Both the position numbers and the translations under genes were made by a program. 64,000 bases of DNA from Pseudomonas cremoris (GTDB lineage: Bacteria; Pseudomonadota; Gammaproteobacteria; Pseudomonadales; Pseudomonadaceae). The stretch is from NCBI RefSeq assembly GCF_014230465.1, contig NZ_JAAXCY010000005.1, forward strand, positions 1 to 64,000, in the 5' to 3' direction. A model generated the notes under the pieces. The model was not told the origin of the DNA. It searched no databases and saw only the letters and a list, made by a program, of their open reading frames with translations. Shown piece by piece: positions 60,674 through 64,000 of this stretch. The stretch's first letter is position 1, and each line of letters starts with the position of its first letter.

Positions 60674-60825
60674 TCTGAAAAAGTTGTTTAAAAACAGTGT
60701 GTTGATTGTGGTTGCATACCAGTGTTGGTGTTTTTCTAACAGGGCGCAGAGCAGGGTGTTGGTTTTTGTGCAGGGCTTTTTCCGGGGGGGCGGATTTCGA
60801 GCCGTGAGGCCGGGCGAGCTACGCT

Positions 60826-60840
60826 TGGCACACCCCTTGC
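60826..60840 (+). promoter_or_regulatory. Predicted sigma-54 promoter of the P1 peptidase gene
   Basis: Plus strand TGGCACACCCCTTGC, again a full -24/-12 match. Transcription would start near 60852, about 30 bp before the ATG at 60882. It is divergent from the LLM operon promoter; the ~150 bp between them should hold shared activator sites. Confidence 0.75.
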
Positions 60841-60881
60841 TCACCCCACGCCATACCTAAACCCAAGGAAGCTTTTTCTGT

Positions 60882-61874
60882 ATGCCTAGACCCGGCCCGC
60901 GCAACGCCCTCACCGATATCCCAGGCCTCACGGTCGGCCACGCCACGGACCTGCACGTCGACACCGGCGTCACGGTGATCCGCCCCGATGGTTTCTGGAC
61001 CGCCAGTATCGACATCCGTGGCGGCGGCCCCGGCGGGCGCGAAACCGCTGCGTTGGAACCCGAAAACATGGTCGGCCAACTCCACGCGCTGGTCTTCGCC
61101 GGCGGCTCGGTATTCGGCCTGGGGGCGGCGGATGCGGTGGCGGCCAAACTGTCCCAGGACCAGGTCGGCCTGCACCTCAAGCCCGGTGCCCCGGCGATCC
61201 CCATCGTGCCCGCCGCCGTGTTGCACGACCTGGCCAACGGTGGCGACAAGGACTGGGGCCTGGAGCCGCCGTACCGGCGCCTGGGTTTTGAAGCGCTGGC
61301 CAACGCTGGCGAGGACTTCGAACTGGGCTCGGTGGGTGCTGGCCGTGGTGCCATGGCCGGAGTGCTGAAAGGCGGGCTCGGTACGGCCTCTCTCGACTTG
61401 GGTGACGGGCTGATCGTTGCCGCGCTGGTGGTCGCCAACCCGATTGGCTCGGTGTACATGCCCGACGGCCAGACCTTCTGGGCCTGGCCGTGGGAAGTGG
61501 CGGGGGAGTTCGGCGGCCAGCGCCCGCAAACAGAAATGGACTGCAGCGACCCGATGCCGGAGCTGTCGCGGCTGGACTCCATGGGCCGTTTGCAAGCCGG
61601 GGCGAATACCACGCTGGTGGTGGTCGCCAGCACTGCGCGCCTCACCGTTGCAGAGTGCAAGCGCGTGGCGATCATGGCCCAGGACGGCATCGCCCGGGCA
61701 GTACGACCGGCGCACTTGCCGTTTGATGGGGACACGGTGTTCGCGTTGGCGTCGGCGGCAGTGGAGTTGACCGACGGGCCGAGGCGGCAGGTGGAGATCG
61801 GGCGGATTGGCGCGGCAGCGGCCGATTGTGTGGCAAGGGGGATTGCGCGGGGAGTGTTCAGCGCACGGTCATAG
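60882..61874 (+). CDS. P1-family (DmpA/NylC-type) N-terminal nucleophile aminopeptidase
   Basis: 330 residues, no signal peptide. DmpA/NylC features: LTDIPGLTVGHATDL near 10, DIRGGGPGGRETAAL near 44, FAGGSVFGLGAADAV near 72, GAGRGAMAGVLKGGLGTAS near 152 and the self-cleavage site Asn242-Thr243 in QAGANTTLVVVAS, where Thr243 becomes the N-terminal nucleophile after autoprocessing. Family members hydrolyse amides: D-aminopeptidase, beta-peptides and nylon oligomers. It shares a divergent promoter region with the LLM operon, so it may process an amide form of the same nutrient. Confidence 0.9.
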   Translation: MPRPGPRNALTDIPGLTVGHATDLHVDTGVTVIRPDGFWTASIDIRGGGPGGRETAALEPENMVGQLHALVFAGGSVFGLGAADAVAAKLSQDQVGLHLKPGAPAIPIVPAAVLHDLANGGDKDWGLEPPYRRLGFEALANAGEDFELGSVGAGRGAMAGVLKGGLGTASLDLGDGLIVAALVVANPIGSVYMPDGQTFWAWPWEVAGEFGGQRPQTEMDCSDPMPELSRLDSMGRLQAGANTTLVVVASTARLTVAECKRVAIMAQDGIARAVRPAHLPFDGDTVFALASAAVELTDGPRRQVEIGRIGAAAADCVARGIARGVFSARS

Positions 61875-61893
61875 TAAGTCAGACTCGGTCAAA

Positions 61894-61989
61894 AAATGTG
61901 GGAGCGGGCTTGCTCGCGAATGCAGTGTGTCAGTCAACTAATTCATTGGCTGATCCACCGCATTCGCGAGCAAGCCCGCTCCCACATTT
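61894..61989. repeat. REP doublet
   Basis: Inverted pair with core GGGAGCGGGCTTGCTCGCG, 20 bp after the P1 peptidase stop. It is followed by TTTGGATCTCCATGTATCAG and then repeat copy D, the same order as REP plus copy C at 15335-15670. Confidence 0.93.
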
Positions 61990-62043
61990 GGATCTCCATG
62001 TATCAGGTAGCCTGGCTTTTGATCTGGTTTGTGATCTTGATCT

Positions 62044-62219
62044 TAGGCGCCCCGTCAAGCCCGCGTTCGGGCATGTCGAGCCTAGGCGAGACACCGAGTG
62101 GTGGGGCGAGGACCTTTTGCTTACTTTTGGCTGGGCCGGCATTCCGGTCCTTCCAAAAGTGAGCCGCTGTAAGAGCGGAACCCTAAGTAGCCGTGACCGA
62201 AACAATGGATATGTACTCC
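62044..62219 (+). repeat. Copy D of the ~200 bp repeat
   Basis: Begins TAGGCGCCCCGTCAAGCC and ends GGATATGTACTCC; shares GAGTGGTGGGGCGAGG and GGCTGGGCCGGCATTCCGG with the other copies but is more diverged. With the REP doublet it fills the gene-less stretch 61875-62260. Confidence 0.7.
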
Positions 62220-62260
62220 GACCGAAAAAGCTCCAGCTCCCACAGTTGAAACGCTATACA

Positions 62261-63607
62261 TCAGGTAAAACGTGCAACCCGCTCTAACGCCTTACCCGCT
62301 TGCTCCGGCAACCCAAGCGCCTCATACACCCGCACCAAACTCCGATTAGTCGGCGCATCCCACCCGTCATACCGACGCCGCAGCTCCAGCGTTTGCTGCG
62401 CCCCCAACCAATCCCCAACCCTCAACCGCGCATCCAGCTCCACCTGGGCAAACAGATCACGCTGGGCATGGCTGCCGCCGATCTCATTCAATCGGGGCAG
62501 GGCGATAGTCAGTTGCTCCAATGCTTGCAGCGCATCCCCTCGCGCATGCGCCAGCAGCCCGCGTGCCAACGGCAAAGTCACCTCGCCCCACACCGGTCGT
62601 GCTGCCAGACTATGCTCGCGCAACGCCGCCAACAGTTCATCCGCCTCGGGCTTGCCGGCCCGCGCCAGGCCGTACAGGTATTGCACGCTGAGAAACGGCT
62701 GCACCGTATCCGCCACCCGCCGTTGCAGGTATGGCGCCAACGCCTGCCAACGCTCGCCCACATCAATGCCGGCCAGCTCCAACCGTGCCAGCAACGACAC
62801 CGCCCCCACCTGGTCCTGGGAGTACTCCGGCAGGATACCCCACACGTGCTGGTCGTAGATCTCCAGCACACGCTGATCCTCACCCCGCGCCAGGTAGAAC
62901 AACGCCAGGTGCCACCAGTTGTGGGTGTACATGAACGAGTTCAAGCCCGCCCAGTGATGGGCCACGTTTTCCAGGAACTCAGTGCCTTCCTCGATACGCC
63001 CCTGGGTCAGCATTACATGGGCCAGGGCGTGCTGGGCCCAAGGCTCGGAAGGTTGCAGGCGCAGGGCTTCGCGGGCGCTGGCTTCGGCTTCGTCGAGCAG
63101 GTGGCATTGCTCGTAGGCGAAGGCCAGCAGGCCGTGGCTGTGGGCGATGTCGGGCGCGCCGACAGTGGCCTTGAGGCCGATGCGCAGCAGTGCGGGCCAG
63201 TTGCCGCGGTTGAATTCCAGGTATTGGTTGAGCTTGGCCGCGAACAGGTCGCGGGGGTAGCGGTCGAGCAGGTGTTCGCTCAGGTGCAGGACCTGGTCAA
63301 GGTCGTCGTTGATCCAGGCCTGCAGCGCGGCCAGGTACAACTGGGCGCGTGGGTGGTCGCTGTTCACGGCGGCGGCGCGCTGGCGGTAGTGCTCGGCCAG
63401 GGTTGGACCTTCGGGGGACTCGATGAACATCAGCAGCACGCCGGCGAAGGCGTTGGCCAGGGCCGAGTCGGGGTCGGCATCGGCGGTGGCCAGAATGCCT
63501 TCGGCACGGGGCTGGTAGCCGAGGAAGCCGCCGATGAAATCGTCCAGGCCCTGGCGGGTGGAAGGGTCGAGTGTGTCGATGGGGTTGCCCAGGTAATCCA
63601 GTGACAT
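62261..63607 (-). CDS. Tetratricopeptide-repeat protein, TTC38-like
   Basis: 448 residues from the ATG at 63607; the longer frame runs through the REP doublet and is spurious. Helical repeats throughout (for example HSHGLLAFAYEQCHLLDEAE, ASAREALRLQPSEPWAQHAL) with the TTC38 hallmark MYTHNWWHLALFYLARGE near 245. No signal peptide or membrane helix. Homologues are often encoded beside catabolic genes; role unknown. A sigma-54 promoter at 63645-63659 and a divergent exported-protein gene with its own such promoter suggest shared control. Confidence 0.85.
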   Translation of the reverse strand: MSLDYLGNPIDTLDPSTRQGLDDFIGGFLGYQPRAEGILATADADPDSALANAFAGVLLMFIESPEGPTLAEHYRQRAAAVNSDHPRAQLYLAALQAWINDDLDQVLHLSEHLLDRYPRDLFAAKLNQYLEFNRGNWPALLRIGLKATVGAPDIAHSHGLLAFAYEQCHLLDEAEASAREALRLQPSEPWAQHALAHVMLTQGRIEEGTEFLENVAHHWAGLNSFMYTHNWWHLALFYLARGEDQRVLEIYDQHVWGILPEYSQDQVGAVSLLARLELAGIDVGERWQALAPYLQRRVADTVQPFLSVQYLYGLARAGKPEADELLAALREHSLAARPVWGEVTLPLARGLLAHARGDALQALEQLTIALPRLNEIGGSHAQRDLFAQVELDARLRVGDWLGAQQTLELRRRYDGWDAPTNRSLVRVYEALGLPEQAGKALERVARFT

Positions 63608-63644
63608 GGGGAAGAGGCTCGTCTGTTCAGATGAGGTTGCAGGG

Positions 63645-63659
63645 GCAAACCTTGTGCCA
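63645..63659 (-). promoter_or_regulatory. Predicted sigma-54 promoter of the TPR gene
   Basis: Minus strand TGGCACAAGGTTTGC with GG and GC ten bases apart. Transcription would start near 63634, about 27 bp before the ATG at 63607. It is divergent from the promoter at 63873-63887, with a REP doublet between them. Confidence 0.65.
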
Positions 63660-63677
63660 CCTGACACCATGGGGTCC

Positions 63678-63770
63678 ATGTGGGAGCGGGCTTGCTCGCG
63701 AATGCGGTGGGCCAGTTGATGAAAATGCAGCTGACCCACCGCATTCGCGAGCAAGCCCGCTCCCACATTT
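63678..63770. repeat. REP doublet between divergent genes
   Basis: Inverted pair with core GGGAGCGGGCTTGCTCGCG. Unlike the others it lies between two divergent promoters rather than at a gene end. The rest of the gap 63608-63925 contains the two sigma-54 elements and presumably activator sites. Confidence 0.93.
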
Positions 63771-63872
63771 CGCGCAGTGGGGCTGCTGCTTTTTGCACAC
63801 TCAGGCGCAGCACTGTGGTTTTTTCATCAGCGGTTCTGCATGAACACCCCGTAATCCACACCCAAACACCCA

Positions 63873-63887
63873 TGGCACAGCCCTTGC
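63873..63887 (+). promoter_or_regulatory. Predicted sigma-54 promoter of the last gene
   Basis: TGGCACAGCCCTTGC, the same 15-mer as at 60659-60673, followed by A-rich sequence. Transcription would start near 63899, about 27 bp before the ATG at 63926. Confidence 0.75.
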
Positions 63888-63925
63888 AAAATCCCTTCTA
63901 GAACTTTTCCATTCGAGGAGCCTTC

Positions 63926-64000
63926 ATGCGCCCATTCTCTTTTCGCCGTGTCCTTTCATCCGTGGGGTTGTGCACCGCGTTGCTGGCCGGCCAGGCCCTG
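63926..64000 (+). CDS. Start of an exported protein (partial, runs off the window)
   Basis: The 25 residues from the ATG at 63926, preceded by GAGGAG, are a signal peptide: basic start (MRPFSFRR), hydrophobic core and LLAGQA near the end. The body lies outside the window. With its sigma-54 promoter and the neighbouring importers, a periplasmic binding protein is a fair guess, not more. Confidence 0.75.
   Translation, partial: MRPFSFRRVLSSVGLCTALLAGQAL

Noticed and set aside
1..64000. CRISPR array, tRNA, rRNA, prophage, integrase or IS transposase
   Set aside because: No regularly spaced short direct repeats, cloverleaf-like genes or matching proteins were seen. REP doublets are palindromic and scattered, not an array.

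Overview
The window looks like the chromosome of a fluorescent Pseudomonas (P. fluorescens group). It is GC-rich and carries many copies of the REP unit GGGAGCGGGCTTGCTCGCG, mostly as inverted pairs at gene ends. It encodes a pfeRSAE-type enterobactin system and an HpaR/HpaX pair, and is dominated by TonB-dependent receptors (TBDRs), ABC importers and flavin monooxygenases. I saw no rRNA, tRNA, CRISPR, phage or transposase. This is accessory nutrient-scavenging DNA, organised as a series of receptor-centred operons.

Layout. (1) 307-8279, minus strand: ABC binding protein and permease (no ATPase), an NtaA/SnaA/DszA-type monooxygenase, a GntR/UTRA regulator, a TBDR with its own sigma-54 promoter, and a PhoD-type phosphatase. 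(2) 8342-14962, minus strand: PnuC-type vitamin transporter, e(P4)-type lipoprotein phosphatase and TBDR, then (after a terminator-like hairpin) rhodanese, APH-family kinase and a signal-less THI5-like protein. This reads as a salvage system for a phosphorylated vitamin or precursor, perhaps thiamine or NMN. (3) 15071-15670: two inverted copies of a ~200 bp repeat around a REP doublet. (4) 15674-26857: a LysR regulator divergent from a tightly coupled operon of TBDR, binding-protein/permease fusion, permease, ATPase, FAD oxidoreductase, SDR, MmgE/PrpD protein and exported M19 dipeptidase. (5) 26899-34124: pfeR-pfeS-pfeA-pfeE (ferric enterobactin sensing, uptake and hydrolysis), a small membrane protein and fetAB (iron export). 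(6) 34229-37701: a glutathione S-transferase gene broken by a one-base frameshift, two LysR genes and a PNPOx-like protein. (7) 37869-50222: a probable aromatic monoamine (tyramine-like) catabolic region with FeaB-like aldehyde dehydrogenase, porin, permease, FeaR-like AraC regulator and a five-gene amine oxidation operon, next to hpaR/hpaX for 4-hydroxyphenylacetate. (8) 51806-60595: TBDR, exported SurE phosphatase and five luciferase-like (LLM) monooxygenases in one ATGA-coupled operon. (9) 60882-64000: P1-family N-terminal nucleophile peptidase, a TPR protein and the start of an exported protein.

Two regulatory observations tie regions together. Five close matches to the sigma-54 -24/-12 element (TGGCA-N6-TTGC, with GG and GC ten bases apart) lie upstream of the region-1 TBDR, the LLM operon, the P1 peptidase, the TPR protein and the last gene. 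This suggests a shared enhancer-binding activator, for example of the SfnR sulfur-starvation type, which is not encoded here. In region 7 a 28-29 bp motif recurs at nearly the same distance and orientation before the porin gene and the amine-oxidase operon, and is a candidate FeaR-like operator.

The strongest candidate for an undescribed system is the sigma-54-promoted TBDR/SurE/five-LLM operon. The PnuC/phosphatase/TBDR/kinase/THI5-like cluster is second. All functions are inferred from reading the sequence; no database search was possible.
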